Positions 34,026-45,111 are shown, counted from the stretch's first letter. The stretch: DNA of 64,000 nucleotides from Chitinophagaceae bacterium (GCA_947488765.1 CANLAE010000002.1:124001-188000), one strand, 5' to 3'. Numbers and translations are program-made. Notes: generated from the letters alone by a model not told the origin.

Positions 34026-34094
34026 TACAAGGTAAAAGTAATGTTTTTAATAAATGACCGATGATAAAGCTATTGTAATTTTTAAAAGCAGTGA

Positions 34095-36143
34095 TTAATT
34101 AACAAAATTCCAATAAATACCTGTTCTGAACCACAACGCATTGGCAGCATATTGAAAAGCATTGAAATTGTATTTACCCTTTCCTCCAATAAGCGTATTC
34201 ATGTTTTCCAGTCTTACATAAGCTTTGAAACTTTTGATGCGAAAGTGCATGAATGCATCAACCTCGGGACGATTGGCAGTTGTGAAAGAATTTTGGTAAA
34301 AGAATTGTCCTGTAAAAGGCGAATAATTATCTGCTTTGTAATTGGTATAATATTTAATTTCTAAACCTGTACTTAAAAAAAGATTGGTATAAAAATTTCC
34401 TTCAAATGCTACTCTGTTTCTGGTTAAAATAAACGGAACATTCACAGGAGCGTTTGATGTAGTTTGTTGCAAATGCACTTCGGTGTACCAATTAAAATGT
34501 TTTGCAAGTTTAAATTTCTTCTCTGCAGCAATATGTAAAACATTGAATAATTGCGCTGTTTGTTTGGCATTAAAAAAACTATCGAAGTAGGTGAAGTTAT
34601 TTACGAGATAATATTCACCACTTAATTTAAAATCTTTTTTCGGATTTTCATAAGCGGCAAAAAGCCTGATGGTATTTTCGTTTTTATTCACTCCATTATT
34701 GACAACCAAAAAATTATTGTTTGAATTATAAATAAAGGAAGGCGCTTTATTTACATTTTGAAAACCCAGTTCTAAAAATCCAATCTGCTTGCTCAGTAAG
34801 CGTTTCAGAGAAACAAAGGCTTCGTAATTACCGGCATTTAAGCCATTAACATATATACTCCCCGATGCTTCAATATCCCAGATTTGATTGCGTGTTCTAT
34901 TTCTGTATTCACCTGTAAAATAAAGATTGTAATCCCTGGTGCTCATTATTCCTTGAGTGCCTGTAATGTTTTGTACAACGGCTCCTAATTTTAAAAACTG
35001 GCTTAGGTTATTTTTCTCTGGAAAAGTAATAACAGAAAATTCATTGGATATAATAGTCCATTTATTTTGGAATAATTTTTTTTGTAAAGTGCTATTCAAT
35101 TGAAACCCAAAATATTTTTTATAATTACTATCTACAACATTATTATCGATAAAAGTATAATCATAATTATTCAATTTAAAAGTATGCTGCAATCGAAGTC
35201 GAGGATAAAATAATTGAATAGTTGTAGAATCTGTAACGATTGAATCTCGTTTTCCAAAGTCATAATAATGTCTATAAAGAATATTGTTGGTTTTGTATTG
35301 ATTGCCTGTTGTAATACTTGTATTAAAAGGATTTTGAGAGAACAAACCTGAAGCTCCCAATCTTGTTTCTAACTCGTACGGATTGTTTAAAGCAAGACTA
35401 TCTAATTTGGCTGCATCTCTTAATCCGCCATTTTCTGAAGAAACATTTTTATTGGAAACCCAAATTAAAAAAGCACCATAACGCCTATTGGGTGTTTGGT
35501 AAGAAAGATTTAAACGAATATTGTTGTGATTGTTATTTTGATTTTTAAAACTTCCCGGAGAATTAATAAAACGATATTCAAATGCAAAGTTGAGATTTGA
35601 TTTTTTATTTTGTGTGTGTAAGAAATTAATCGTTTGCTCCGATTTACTTCCAAGAATGTAAGCAAGCTCGGTATAAGGTCTTGTAGTTTGAAAAAAACGA
35701 GTATCTTCTATTGAGAAATTATACACATCAAATTGATGAAAACCTGCATCCCAACCGGCTTTCAGGCTTGGACGAAAAAGTAATGATTTTGCTGCAGTGC
35801 CGTAATTGCCTAAATTAATATACCAATAAGGTTGAGTAAATCTTTTGGCAAAATCATTTACACTCGAATCTAAAAAACGATTTCTGGAAGAATCGAAATA
35901 CCGAAAATAAATAGTAATAGAATCAGCAAATTGATCTCTTTTTTGTAATGAATCTTTGCCTGTGCTTCCTCTATTGCCAATTGGGCGACCTTGTGAATCG
36001 TAATTTGAAATTTGCGTTCCACCTTCTGTACTTATAGAATTGTCTTTCGAAAGCGACCTTGCATTTTGTGCGATAGATTGATGCTGCAAAATAATTGCAA
36101 CCAACAAACAACATACAAGTTTAACCACTACAAATAGCTTCAT
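34095..36143 (-). CDS. Putative porin (Porin_10/DUF4289-like) outer-membrane protein
   Basis: 682 residues. Signal peptide ending QSIAQ, a low-complexity N-terminal region (DSQGRPIGNRGSTGKDSLQKR) and a long beta-barrel with many aromatic strand ends, finishing TGIYWNFVN. The family is conserved across Bacteroidota with unknown substrate. Length fits the family. Confidence 0.82.
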   Translation of the reverse strand: MKLFVVVKLVCCLLVAIILQHQSIAQNARSLSKDNSISTEGGTQISNYDSQGRPIGNRGSTGKDSLQKRDQFADSITIYFRYFDSSRNRFLDSSVNDFAKRFTQPYWYINLGNYGTAAKSLLFRPSLKAGWDAGFHQFDVYNFSIEDTRFFQTTRPYTELAYILGSKSEQTINFLHTQNKKSNLNFAFEYRFINSPGSFKNQNNNHNNIRLNLSYQTPNRRYGAFLIWVSNKNVSSENGGLRDAAKLDSLALNNPYELETRLGASGLFSQNPFNTSITTGNQYKTNNILYRHYYDFGKRDSIVTDSTTIQLFYPRLRLQHTFKLNNYDYTFIDNNVVDSNYKKYFGFQLNSTLQKKLFQNKWTIISNEFSVITFPEKNNLSQFLKLGAVVQNITGTQGIMSTRDYNLYFTGEYRNRTRNQIWDIEASGSIYVNGLNAGNYEAFVSLKRLLSKQIGFLELGFQNVNKAPSFIYNSNNNFLVVNNGVNKNENTIRLFAAYENPKKDFKLSGEYYLVNNFTYFDSFFNAKQTAQLFNVLHIAAEKKFKLAKHFNWYTEVHLQQTTSNAPVNVPFILTRNRVAFEGNFYTNLFLSTGLEIKYYTNYKADNYSPFTGQFFYQNSFTTANRPEVDAFMHFRIKSFKAYVRLENMNTLIGGKGKYNFNAFQYAANALWFRTGIYWNFVN

Positions 36144-36215
36144 GGCTGCAAAATAAATGATAAGCTGTGAATGACAGACAAAGAAACGTAAAAATTGAAA
36201 GTACGTTTTTTCAAA

Positions 36216-37037
36216 TTATATTACTTGAAGTAATTCTTTGAACAATAAAGTCAGCTTTGGTTCGGCTTCTTTTGCTGCTAATAGTACCTCTTCATGTGTA
36301 ATAGTATTATTATCCTCTCTAATTCCTAGATCGGTAACGACACTTACTGCAAATACTTTCATACCACAATGACAAGCAGCAATTGTTTCTTGTACTGTGC
36401 TCATTCCTACTACATCGCTGCCAATTGTTTTGATCAAACGATATTCTGCATGGGTTTCAAATGTAGGGCCAGTAACGGCTGTATAAACGCCTTTGTGAAC
36501 ATGGATATTATTTGTAGCTGCAATATTAGTAGCCGCATCAATCAATGCTTTTGAATAAGGCTCGCTCATATCAGGAAAGCGGGTTCCTAATGAAGATTCA
36601 TTTTTACCCATCAATGGATTTACGGTAAAGAAACTGATATGATCTTCAATAATCATTAAATCTCCTACTTTATAATTTGGATTGACTGCGCCGGCTGCAT
36701 TAGACAACAACAATGTTTCTACACCCAATAATTTCAATACCCTGATTGGAAATATCACTTGCTCTGCAGAGTAACCTTCATAAAAATGAAAGCGGCCACT
36801 CATTACAATAACTTTTTTGTTGCCTAATTCCCCTATCAACAATTTGCCTCCATGCCCTTCTACTGTGCTTACAGGAAAGTTTGGAATTTCGGCATAAGGT
36901 ATTGCCAGATCCACTTTTATTTCCTGTGCAAGATTACCTAAACCACTGCCTAAAATAATTCCGGTAGTTGCAGTTGTAGTTATTTTAGATTGTATAAAAG
37001 CTACTGTTTCATTTAATTGTTGTAAGAGTGTACTCAT
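36216..37037 (-). CDS. punA: Purine-nucleoside phosphorylase
   Basis: 273 residues, trimeric PNP type. Signatures: TGIILGSGLGNLAQEI (phosphate loop), GHGGKLLIGEL, VMSGRFHFYEGYS, LLLSNAAGAVN and GPTFETHAEYR with SVVTDLGI. Cleaves purine nucleosides with phosphate to free base and ribose-1-phosphate. It precedes guanine deaminase in a purine-salvage neighbourhood. Confidence 0.95.
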   Translation of the reverse strand: MSTLLQQLNETVAFIQSKITTTATTGIILGSGLGNLAQEIKVDLAIPYAEIPNFPVSTVEGHGGKLLIGELGNKKVIVMSGRFHFYEGYSAEQVIFPIRVLKLLGVETLLLSNAAGAVNPNYKVGDLMIIEDHISFFTVNPLMGKNESSLGTRFPDMSEPYSKALIDAATNIAATNNIHVHKGVYTAVTGPTFETHAEYRLIKTIGSDVVGMSTVQETIAACHCGMKVFAVSVVTDLGIREDNNTITHEEVLLAAKEAEPKLTLLFKELLQVI

Positions 37038-37066
37038 GGTTTATTTTTAATTTTTAAAGAACCTAT

Positions 37067-37540
37067 TTAATATTTAATCTTATCATCTTTTTTTTTCCAT
37101 GCTTCAAAAACTTTTGGTGCATCGGGATGAAATAAAAGTTCCATCGAAAGTTTTCGTTCTGGCAAAGATAAAGTTAGCTCATTGTATATCAATGAATCAT
37201 CAAATCCAATAGCAGCAGCATCTAATCTTGTATTGGCGTAATAAACTTTGGATGGTCTTGCCCAATAGATTGCACCCAAACACATGGGGCATGGTTCGCA
37301 AGAAGTATAAATTTCACAACCTTCTAACTGATGTGTTTGTAAATTTTTGCAAGCATCTCTGATGGCAATAATTTCTGCATGTGCTGTAGGATCGTTGGTG
37401 CTTGTTACTTTATTCCAACCTCTTCCAACTTCAATTCCATCTTTTATAATTACACATCCAAATGGACCACCATCATTATTCAACATTCCTTTGTAAGAAA
37501 GATCAATTGCAATTTGCATGAATTCAATTCTTTTATCCAT
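37067..37540 (-). CDS. guaD: Guanine deaminase / nucleoside deaminase
   Basis: About 157 residues from the ATG at 37540 (an upstream ATG at 37561 would add seven residues). Zinc deaminase motif HAEIIAIRDACK and EPCPMCLGAIYWA provide the His, Glu and two Cys ligands; length and C-terminus fit CDA-fold guanine deaminases. Converts guanine to xanthine. Neighbour of PNP, which yields guanine. Confidence 0.88.
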   Translation of the reverse strand: MDKRIEFMQIAIDLSYKGMLNNDGGPFGCVIIKDGIEVGRGWNKVTSTNDPTAHAEIIAIRDACKNLQTHQLEGCEIYTSCEPCPMCLGAIYWARPSKVYYANTRLDAAAIGFDDSLIYNELTLSLPERKLSMELLFHPDAPKVFEAWKKKDDKIKY

Positions 37541-37609
37541 AGGTAGCAACATTAAAAACATCAATGCAAATAATTAATTACTTACATTGTATGAATTGAA
37601 ATATTTTAG

Positions 37610-38146
37610 TTAAGCAATATTGAATTTTATCAGAATAGCAGCTAATGCAACCACAGCAAGTACTATTGCATAAACCCACCATTTGTCTTTTTGATTTTCA
37701 TTTGAACCAGAAATTGTAGAATCGACTAAATTATTATCAACTGAAGTGTTGGGTTTTTCAGAAAGTTGTATTGTAGGAAAAAAATCGAATGCATTTTTCT
37801 CTTGCTGAAAAGTAAAAGTTCCATCTGACTGTTTTGAAATTGTTCCTATTCCATTGAATTGTATTACATTTCCTTCAGAGGCTGTTGCTTTAATTTCATA
37901 AATGTATTCATGAAATTTTTTGATTGCCTCAATTTGTTCTACTTCCAATTCTTTTGATAAAAAATTATAAAAAGCTTTATCAGCAAGCAATGTTGTTTCT
38001 GAATTGAAAGCAAAATTATTTAGAGGTGCATGCAATTTATTTTCATCATCAATTGATGCTGTTTGAGGAATGATTTGTAAACTACCAATTCCGGGTAGTA
38101 CAATTTGATGGTGAAGTGCAAAATATTTATGAACAAGTGAATGCAT
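37610..38146 (-). CDS. HU-CCDC81-type domain protein with C-terminal membrane segment
   Basis: 178 residues. The N-terminal domain (VHKYFALHHQIVLPGIGSL, about residues 5-23) resembles the bacterial HU-CCDC81 domain; residues ~60-120 include FYNFLSKELEVEQIEAIKKF and VIQFNGIGTISKQSDGTF as a second HU-like repeat; a transmembrane helix (WVYAIVLAVVALAAILI) ends the protein. Such proteins are associated with the cell envelope and division in Bacteroidota; a septal role is inference. Its start lies 6 bp after the stop of the outer-membrane protein gene upstream on the same strand. Confidence 0.7.
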   Translation of the reverse strand: MHSLVHKYFALHHQIVLPGIGSLQIIPQTASIDDENKLHAPLNNFAFNSETTLLADKAFYNFLSKELEVEQIEAIKKFHEYIYEIKATASEGNVIQFNGIGTISKQSDGTFTFQQEKNAFDFFPTIQLSEKPNTSVDNNLVDSTISGSNENQKDKWWVYAIVLAVVALAAILIKFNIA

Positions 38147-38152
38147 GAATAA

Positions 38153-39955
38153 TTATTTACTAAACGAATATACAACTCCTGCAATAATATTGAAACCCAA
38201 TACCTGGTATTGACTCCAACGCTGGTAGTTGTTATTGAATGCATTATTAATTTGCAACCAAATATTAAATTTATTATTTAATCGATATTCTAATGTAGCA
38301 TTCAAATCAATTGCCGGATTTAATTTCTGAGATGCCAATGAATTATTTCTGTATTGTGTACCATCCCAAAAGAATAGGTCTGCATTAAAAACCACATCCT
38401 TTAATAGCTTCCATTTCAATGTTCCTGTAATTTCCAAAGGAACTATTCCGTATGCTTTGTCGAAAGTAGTTTTTGTAAATTGATTATAAGTTACTGCAGC
38501 AATAAAAGAAAAATTCTCCTGAACGGAATAACCAACCTCTCCATGAATTTTTAATAACTGTAAATTATCATCGTATAAAGTAACAAATGATTTACCATCT
38601 ATTAAATCATTTGTGAACAAAGGTTGTCCTTTCAATTTCAATAAAGACAATTGGGTATTGTACACAAAATGACTTCCCAATGATCCTTTGATGCCGGCAT
38701 AAATTTCATTTTTTTGCGTATTGGTAAATGAAACAGGCTGCGCCAACCATGGGTTTACAGAAGCAAGAGATTGATAATTATTTTTTTGTATTGAACCCAC
38801 CCATCCAGCTTTCAAAATTAATTTTTCACTACCCAATCTTGATTCTGCTGTAATATTTGGTAATACTGAATAAATTTGATTATCCCATGAAGGCTGAATG
38901 CCAAGATTCAGTTTGAAGTTTGGCGTTTTAAATTGAATTGTTGGATTAACAAAAAACAAATTATTTTTAATAGTATTCGCAGGTGTTTGACAATTGGTAA
39001 TATTTGCAGTTGCTGAAACATCAAAAGCCAACAATTTTGTAATCGTTTTATTAATAGGAATTGTTGCAACAATATTGGTTTCTTTTGCATTTTTTCCATC
39101 AAAGAAATAACTAAAGTCAACTGTTGGATGATACGTAATTCCAAATCTATTTTCCATCTTATTTCTAAACCCTGCTTTTAAACCAATAGTAGAAAAATTT
39201 TGTTGCAGTTGATCTTTTGTATAAGGCAAACTTGCAGGTTCAAAGCCATATTGGTATTGAACATTATTATTGTAAAACAATTTAGTACTCCACTCCGAAT
39301 TGTGTTTATTGGTGTACAATCCGGTTACTGCAACATCTGTTTTACCAAATTGCTGAAATGCAATATTTCCAGTTGATGAAATATGTTTTGCAAAAATATT
39401 TGTAATGGAGTTCTTGCCATTACCAAAACTCATAGCAGCTTCAGCATAAGGAGTTGTGTAATTTCCAAAACCAAGTTTAATGTAACCGTTTCTTGTCCAG
39501 TGAATGCTGCTATCAACATACAATGACAAAGGTTTGATTGTTACAGGCTGGTATGAAAAAAATAAATTTTGTGAAGGAACTACATAAGTAAGCAGCGCTT
39601 TTGAAGTATCTAAAACCGGTGTAGCCGCTGTAAAATTAATTTTAGCAGCATTACGCAAACTCGGTTTAAATGCAGCGTACAACACAACAATATCTTGTTT
39701 AGTTGTATCAAAATTTACCTTTGTATTTACAACTTCTGCAGAAGGCTTTTCAACATTTTTTTCTGTAGTTTTGGAATTTTTCCCTTTTTTAGAAGCCGCA
39801 ACTGTCGTTTTTTTCTTGCTCGGTTGCTTCTTCTTCGTTGACTTTTTAGCTGCAGTTGATTGCTTTTTTTTCGTGACTTTTTTTTGTGCATCAACCTGCA
39901 TAAATGAAAGCATTCCAAAAATTGAAAGCAGTAATATTTTATGTATATTATTCAT
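38153..39955 (-). CDS. Outer-membrane beta-barrel protein with Lys-rich N-terminal linker
   Basis: About 600 residues from the ATG at 39955, which starts a signal peptide (ending QVDAQ); the longer frame to 40015 overlaps the TPR gene and adds 20 residues of non-signal sequence. After the signal comes a highly basic linker rich in Lys/Ser/Thr (about residues 22-60), then a TonB-dependent-receptor-like barrel without plug domain, ending in VVYSFSK. The basic linker may contact the cell wall or periplasmic partners. Operon with the TPR protein upstream. Confidence 0.68.
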   Translation of the reverse strand: MNNIHKILLLSIFGMLSFMQVDAQKKVTKKKQSTAAKKSTKKKQPSKKKTTVAASKKGKNSKTTEKNVEKPSAEVVNTKVNFDTTKQDIVVLYAAFKPSLRNAAKINFTAATPVLDTSKALLTYVVPSQNLFFSYQPVTIKPLSLYVDSSIHWTRNGYIKLGFGNYTTPYAEAAMSFGNGKNSITNIFAKHISSTGNIAFQQFGKTDVAVTGLYTNKHNSEWSTKLFYNNNVQYQYGFEPASLPYTKDQLQQNFSTIGLKAGFRNKMENRFGITYHPTVDFSYFFDGKNAKETNIVATIPINKTITKLLAFDVSATANITNCQTPANTIKNNLFFVNPTIQFKTPNFKLNLGIQPSWDNQIYSVLPNITAESRLGSEKLILKAGWVGSIQKNNYQSLASVNPWLAQPVSFTNTQKNEIYAGIKGSLGSHFVYNTQLSLLKLKGQPLFTNDLIDGKSFVTLYDDNLQLLKIHGEVGYSVQENFSFIAAVTYNQFTKTTFDKAYGIVPLEITGTLKWKLLKDVVFNADLFFWDGTQYRNNSLASQKLNPAIDLNATLEYRLNNKFNIWLQINNAFNNNYQRWSQYQVLGFNIIAGVVYSFSK

Positions 39956-39968
39956 GCGGAAACATTTA

Positions 39969-42900
39969 TTATTGTTCGGTTTGTTCAACTTTATTTGTTT
40001 TATTTTTTTCTGCAACTATTGCGGCAAGTTTATTTTCAGCCATCTTTTTTAACTCAACAATTGTCGTATTTTCAACTACACTTTTATAAGTAGCCTCTGC
40101 ATTAAAATAATCTTTCTGAGCTGCATAAACATCTCCTAAAAGAATATAGCTTCTTGTAACCCAATATTCATAAGAACCATATCTTTTTATTACTTCAAAT
40201 CCTGCCTTTTCAGCTTCAGGTAATTTATTTTGCAGCAACAATATTTCAGCAACTCTAAATTGTGCTTCAGCACTAAATTCTGATTTGCCAATTTCAATTA
40301 CAGCTTTGTAACTTACAAGTGCTTCAGGAAGTTTATTGGTTTGTTGATTACTTTTTGCTAGTATCATTGTTGCCATCATTTTATCATCAGCAGCAATCAC
40401 TTTTTCCTGCAATAACTCTTGTGCGTTAGTAGCTGCTTCAACGAATTTTTGTTGTTTGTATTGACATCTCAGTAAGCCTCGCATTGCTTCTAATTTATTT
40501 TCCTGTTGTGTTGCCAATGATTTTAATTGGGTGTAATATTTTTCAGCTTCGCCATACGACTTCAAATCAAAGTAATAAATACGTGCACTTTGTAATGTAC
40601 TTCTTTCTGCATAACGATTCGGAGCCTTTGCTGCTACTGTATTATAGAAAGGTAAAGCGGCGTTAAAATCTTTACTTACAATATTTATTTCTGCAGAAAA
40701 ATAGTTTGCTTCAAGAAAATATTTTCCTTCGGCAAACTTTGAAATGTACTCTGCAAAACCGATTTTAGCTGCTGTATAATCTTTTACTTCATATCGCAAC
40801 ATGGCAGATTTGAAAGTCAATGAATCTTCTTCGTTATAAGAAATTGGTTTACCATTTTGCTTCATGAATGCTATAAACTCTCCGGGCTTCTGGTTTTCAA
40901 CAAATATTTTGCGGATATATTCAACTGCATCATCACTTTCAGGTGAGTTTGGATAATTGGTAACCAAGCTTTTGAATGCAGCCAATGATTCATCATTTTT
41001 ATCCAAATTAAAATTGGCAATTCCTATTTTTAAATATGCAACCGGATGTAAAGCATTACCCCTGTTGTCTTTTGCAACTTTCTCTAAAAACGGAATTGCT
41101 TCCTGCCATTTTTCTTCTGCTAGATAGGTATTTCCAATTTCTAAATTTGCCTCCGGAATGAATAATGATTTTGGATATCGCTGAGACAAACTTTGAAGTA
41201 AATTTATTTTTTCATTGAGCTTATTATTTGCACCATTGATGATTGCTTTTTGATATAATGCATAATCAGCTTGTGATAAATTCAAATCAATAACTTTATC
41301 ATACATGATGGTTGATTGCTTAAAATCTTTCAGCATGTAATAACAATCTGCTGAACGCAAATAAGCATCTTGTTGAATGTTGGTTGAACTTCCATTGATA
41401 TTATTAGACACTTGTTGAAAAAAGCCCAATGCATTTTTATAATTTTCTTTTTTCAATTCGCAGTACCCTGCATTGTACCTGGCATTGGAAGGATTTACTT
41501 CGCCATTTATTTTTGCATCACGTAAGTATTTGGTGAAGTAATCAAAAGCTTCTTCCGTTTTTCCGTTTCTGTAAGCAATTTCTCCTTTCCAGAAATATAC
41601 ATATTGCATTTGCTGACTATTGTAAGGAACCTGCATCAACCGAATAAATATTTCATCGGCTTTGTCAATTTGTTGATCGTTGATGAGTTCTACTGCCCTT
41701 CCGTATAATATTTTAGGATATACTTTTTTAATGTTATCACTTTGTTGTGGTAAACTATCAAACAAAGCCAAAGCTTCTTTGTAGTTACTAGTATTAGCCA
41801 AAACACTTACCTGCAATTCTTTTGCTTCAAGTATAAATTTCGACTTTGTATAAACACTTAAAAAACTTTGAATCTCTTTTGATGCAATGTCCATAAAGCC
41901 TAATTCATAACTCAACTTTGCATAACTGAACTGCGATATTTCTTTTTGAATAGCGTTACTACTATTGCTTGCACAAAATGAAAATGCATTTCTTGCATTG
42001 GGTTTATCATTCACTTTTAAGTATGCATCTGCCAATAGATACATACTGTTTTGTGCTAAAGAATCTTCTTTACCACCTAACTGTTTCAAGCCTTTGATTG
42101 CATTTTCCCAGCTCTTTGTTTCATAGTAACAAAAACTTAATTCGTATAAATCCTCACGGCGAACTTTATCGTTTTTATTGACAAATGTTTCTAAATAAGG
42201 CAATGCTTCTTTGAATTTTCTTTTTTCAAAATAAGCATGACCAACCAATTGTCTTAGCTGTAAATCATAATATTGACCACCTTTCTTAATTGCATTTTCT
42301 GCATAGTCAATCGCTTTCTGTTTTTCACCATTGAAATAGTAAATCTCAGAAATATAAAATGGTACAATGCTTTGGTAGCTTGGGTTTGACTCTACTATTT
42401 TAAAACTTTCGAGTGCTTGTTTGTAATTTTTTTCGTAAAAAGCAATGAATCCAAAATAATAATTTGCATCCATTTCATTAGGATCATTTTGTAATTGCTT
42501 AATTGAATTAAACAAAGGCTTAGCTTTATCAAACTGTTGTAATGTAAAGTACACATAAGCTTGATGAAACTTCATATCTGCAATTTCACGATTGCTTAAA
42601 TTTTGAATTTTTGATTTTGCATAATACGTATTAGCTTCCCAGAATTTCTTTTGTCTGTAGTAATATTCTGCCAGTTGAAAACTCATCATTTCCACGCGTG
42701 GAGCATTGTGTTCTAAATTAATAAAATCAATTGCCATTGCTTCTGCAGATGCGTCATTCAATCTCAAACCACAAAAAATGGTATAGTATTTACTTTCGAG
42801 TAAAATTGTTGTAGCAAAATTTTCACTATTCGTCCCTTCGGAATAAAGTCTTTTAAAAATAGGATAGGCAAGACTAAATTGTTCTTTTTGCCAATAGCTT

Positions 42901-43016
42901 TTGGCTAATTTAAAATCATAATCTGCATCACTTTGTATTTTGGTATTTTGTGCAATAGATTGTATCGCAACTAAAAAAAAGACCAATGCCGCTACTGATT
43001 TTTTAAGTTGATTCAT
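39969..43016 (-). CDS. Large tetratricopeptide-repeat periplasmic protein
   Basis: About 1015 residues from the ATG at 43016 with a signal peptide (ending QSIAQ). Some 20 or more TPR-like units follow, for example YYRQKKFWEANTYYAKSK, YYFGFIAFYEKNYKQALESF, AYLRSADCYYMLKDFKQS, ANLEIGNTYLAEEKWQEAIP and YILLGDVYAAQKDYFNAEATYK. Probably a scaffold in the periplasm that serves the adjacent barrel protein, 13 bp downstream. This three-gene arrangement with the HU-CCDC81 protein looks like an envelope complex. Confidence 0.85.
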   Translation of the reverse strand: MNQLKKSVAALVFFLVAIQSIAQNTKIQSDADYDFKLAKSYWQKEQFSLAYPIFKRLYSEGTNSENFATTILLESKYYTIFCGLRLNDASAEAMAIDFINLEHNAPRVEMMSFQLAEYYYRQKKFWEANTYYAKSKIQNLSNREIADMKFHQAYVYFTLQQFDKAKPLFNSIKQLQNDPNEMDANYYFGFIAFYEKNYKQALESFKIVESNPSYQSIVPFYISEIYYFNGEKQKAIDYAENAIKKGGQYYDLQLRQLVGHAYFEKRKFKEALPYLETFVNKNDKVRREDLYELSFCYYETKSWENAIKGLKQLGGKEDSLAQNSMYLLADAYLKVNDKPNARNAFSFCASNSSNAIQKEISQFSYAKLSYELGFMDIASKEIQSFLSVYTKSKFILEAKELQVSVLANTSNYKEALALFDSLPQQSDNIKKVYPKILYGRAVELINDQQIDKADEIFIRLMQVPYNSQQMQYVYFWKGEIAYRNGKTEEAFDYFTKYLRDAKINGEVNPSNARYNAGYCELKKENYKNALGFFQQVSNNINGSSTNIQQDAYLRSADCYYMLKDFKQSTIMYDKVIDLNLSQADYALYQKAIINGANNKLNEKINLLQSLSQRYPKSLFIPEANLEIGNTYLAEEKWQEAIPFLEKVAKDNRGNALHPVAYLKIGIANFNLDKNDESLAAFKSLVTNYPNSPESDDAVEYIRKIFVENQKPGEFIAFMKQNGKPISYNEEDSLTFKSAMLRYEVKDYTAAKIGFAEYISKFAEGKYFLEANYFSAEINIVSKDFNAALPFYNTVAAKAPNRYAERSTLQSARIYYFDLKSYGEAEKYYTQLKSLATQQENKLEAMRGLLRCQYKQQKFVEAATNAQELLQEKVIAADDKMMATMILAKSNQQTNKLPEALVSYKAVIEIGKSEFSAEAQFRVAEILLLQNKLPEAEKAGFEVIKRYGSYEYWVTRSYILLGDVYAAQKDYFNAEATYKSVVENTTIVELKKMAENKLAAIVAEKNKTNKVEQTEQ

Positions 43017-43298
43017 AAAGTTGGAATGTACATTTATAAACAAAGATTTGAGTTTTGTTTCTTAATGAAACGTAAAATCTTTCATTAAAACTACAAAAGC
43101 CATTTACTATTATATTGATGATAGTTGTTTTGTGGATAAAGATTTTCAATTATTAAAAAATCCCACAACTATTCACATGTTTGAGGCAAGAGACTTTTTG
43201 TCTAAAGTAATTATCATAGATGAACAAAATGATTGAAAGAAAGATGTATAAAAATTCATGCAGTATTCATTATCATTTACCTTTATCTAAAAAAAAGG

Positions 43299-43712
43299 AT
43301 GTACACGAGTAGCACACAAATAAGGGTTAGATACGCAGAAACCGACCAAATGAATGTTGTTTATCATGGCAATTACGCACAATATTTTGAAGTAGGCAGA
43401 GCAGAAAGTATCAGACAATTGGGCTTTACATACAAGGAACTCGAGGCAATGGGTGTTATCATGCCTATTGTAGAATTACAAACAAAATTCTTACGTCCGG
43501 CACATTATGATGATTTACTCACCATCAAAACAACATTGAAAGAATTACCCGAAGATCACAGAATTGAATTTCATCAGGAAGTGTATAATGAATCGGAAAA
43601 ATTATTGACAATTGGCAAAGTAGTTTTGTATTTTATCAATGCTGCTACAAAAGAGAAAACCACTATGCCTGAAGCTTTCAGAGCAAGGGTAGTAAGTTAT
43701 TTCACTTTATAA
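43299..43712 (+). CDS. Acyl-CoA thioesterase, YbgC/4HBT family
   Basis: About 137 residues from the ATG at 43299, favoured over the open frame from 43233 because the conserved hot-dog domain begins at STQIRVRYAETDQMNVVYHGNY and a purine-rich AAAAGG lies just before. The motif with Asp (DQMNVVYHGNYAQYFEVGR) is the 4HBT catalytic region. Hydrolyses short acyl-CoA or acyl-ACP thioesters. Confidence 0.88.
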   Translation: MYTSSTQIRVRYAETDQMNVVYHGNYAQYFEVGRAESIRQLGFTYKELEAMGVIMPIVELQTKFLRPAHYDDLLTIKTTLKELPEDHRIEFHQEVYNESEKLLTIGKVVLYFINAATKEKTTMPEAFRARVVSYFTL

Positions 43713-43740
43713 AAATAATTTTGAAATAGTTTTAGCAAAT

Positions 43741-43769
43741 AAAAAATCCTGCATTTAGCAGGATTTTTT
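43741..43769. terminator. Bidirectional terminator between the thioesterase and accC
   Basis: AAAAAATCCTGC (43741-43752), loop ATTTA, GCAGGATTTTTT (43758-43769); perfect 12-bp stem with A- and T-runs on both ends. Confidence 0.9.
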
Positions 43770-43770
43770 A

Positions 43771-45111
43771 TTATTTCATTGTAAAGGTTTCCAGGAATTT
43801 GGTTGTAAAGTTTCCTTTTCTGAAATCTTCATTTTGCATCAATTGTAAATGAAAAGGAATGGTTGTTTTAATTCCTTCTATAACATATTCGCTTAACGCT
43901 CTGTACATGGTATCAATTGCTTCTTCTCTTGTACGTGCAATAGTAATTAATTTGCCAATCATACTATCATAGTAAGGAGGAATAACATAACCCGCATATA
44001 CATGGCTATCTACACGAACGCCATGTCCGCCGGGTGTATGCAATACGGTGATTTTTCCGGGTGAAGGACGAAAATCATTATATGGATCTTCTGCATTAAT
44101 TCTGCATTCAATTGCATGCATTATGGGTTCATAATTTTTACCAGAAATTTTTTCACCCATGGCAATTTTAATTTGTTCTTTTATCAAATCAAAATTGATT
44201 ACTTCTTCTGTAACACAATGCTCTACCTGAATACGGGTATTCATTTCCATGAAGTAAAAGTTTCTATTCTTATCTACCAGAAACTCAATAGTACCAACAC
44301 TTTCATAGTTTATTGCAGATGCAGCTTTGATAGCGGCTTCACCCATTGCTTTACGCAATTCTGGTGTCATAAAAGGTGAAGGAGATTCTTCCACCAATTT
44401 TTGATGCCTACGTTGAATACTACAATCTCTTTCACTCATATGACAAACATTGCCATATTGATCGCCAGCCACTTGAATTTCTATATGCCTAGGCTCTTCA
44501 ACAAATTTCTCCATGTAAATGCCATCATTTTTGAAAGAAGCAGCCGCTTCTGCTTTGGCATTATCAAAAGCTTTTTCAATTTCTGCTTCATTCCAAACCA
44601 CACGCATTCCTTTACCACCACCACCTGCAGTAGCTTTTAATATTACGGGATAACCGACAACATTTTTGGCAAGATCTTTTGCTTGTGCTACACTTTCTAA
44701 TAAACCACCACTACCAGGAACAACAGGAACACCGGCTTTAATCATGGTTTCTTTGGCAGTAATTTTATCACCCATTTTGTTAATCATATCGGGTGTTGGA
44801 CCAATAAACTTAATACCATGATCGGCACATATTTGAGAAAACTTTGCATTCTCGGCTAAGAAACCATAACCAGGATGAATTGCATCGGCATTGGTAATTT
44901 CTGCTGCAGACATAATTCTTTGGATATTTAAATAACTATCCGAACTAGCCGGCTTTCCTATACAAACGGCTTCATCTGCAAAGCGAACATGCAAACTATC
45001 CTTATCTGCCGTACTGTAAACCGCCACTGTTTTAATTCCCATTTCACGGCAAGTACGAATAATGCGAAGGGCTATTTCACCACGATTGGCTATTAATACT
45101 TTTTTAAACAT
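43771..45111 (-). CDS. accC: Acetyl-CoA carboxylase, biotin carboxylase subunit
   Basis: 446 residues. ATP-grasp carboxylase with [14 protein letters not shown] (ATP loop), [37 protein letters not shown] and [16 protein letters not shown] near the active site. Carboxylates biotin on BCCP at the start of fatty-acid synthesis. It follows accB by 91 bp on the same strand. Confidence 0.98.
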   Translation of the reverse strand: MFKKVLIANRGEIALRIIRTCREMGIKTVAVYSTADKDSLHVRFADEAVCIGKPASSDSYLNIQRIMSAAEITNADAIHPGYGFLAENAKFSQICADHGIKFIGPTPDMINKMGDKITAKETMIKAGVPVVPGSGGLLESVAQAKDLAKNVVGYPVILKATAGGGGKGMRVVWNEAEIEKAFDNAKAEAAASFKNDGIYMEKFVEEPRHIEIQVAGDQYGNVCHMSERDCSIQRRHQKLVEESPSPFMTPELRKAMGEAAIKAASAINYESVGTIEFLVDKNRNFYFMEMNTRIQVEHCVTEEVINFDLIKEQIKIAMGEKISGKNYEPIMHAIECRINAEDPYNDFRPSPGKITVLHTPGGHGVRVDSHVYAGYVIPPYYDSMIGKLITIARTREEAIDTMYRALSEYVIEGIKTTIPFHLQLMQNEDFRKGNFTTKFLETFTMK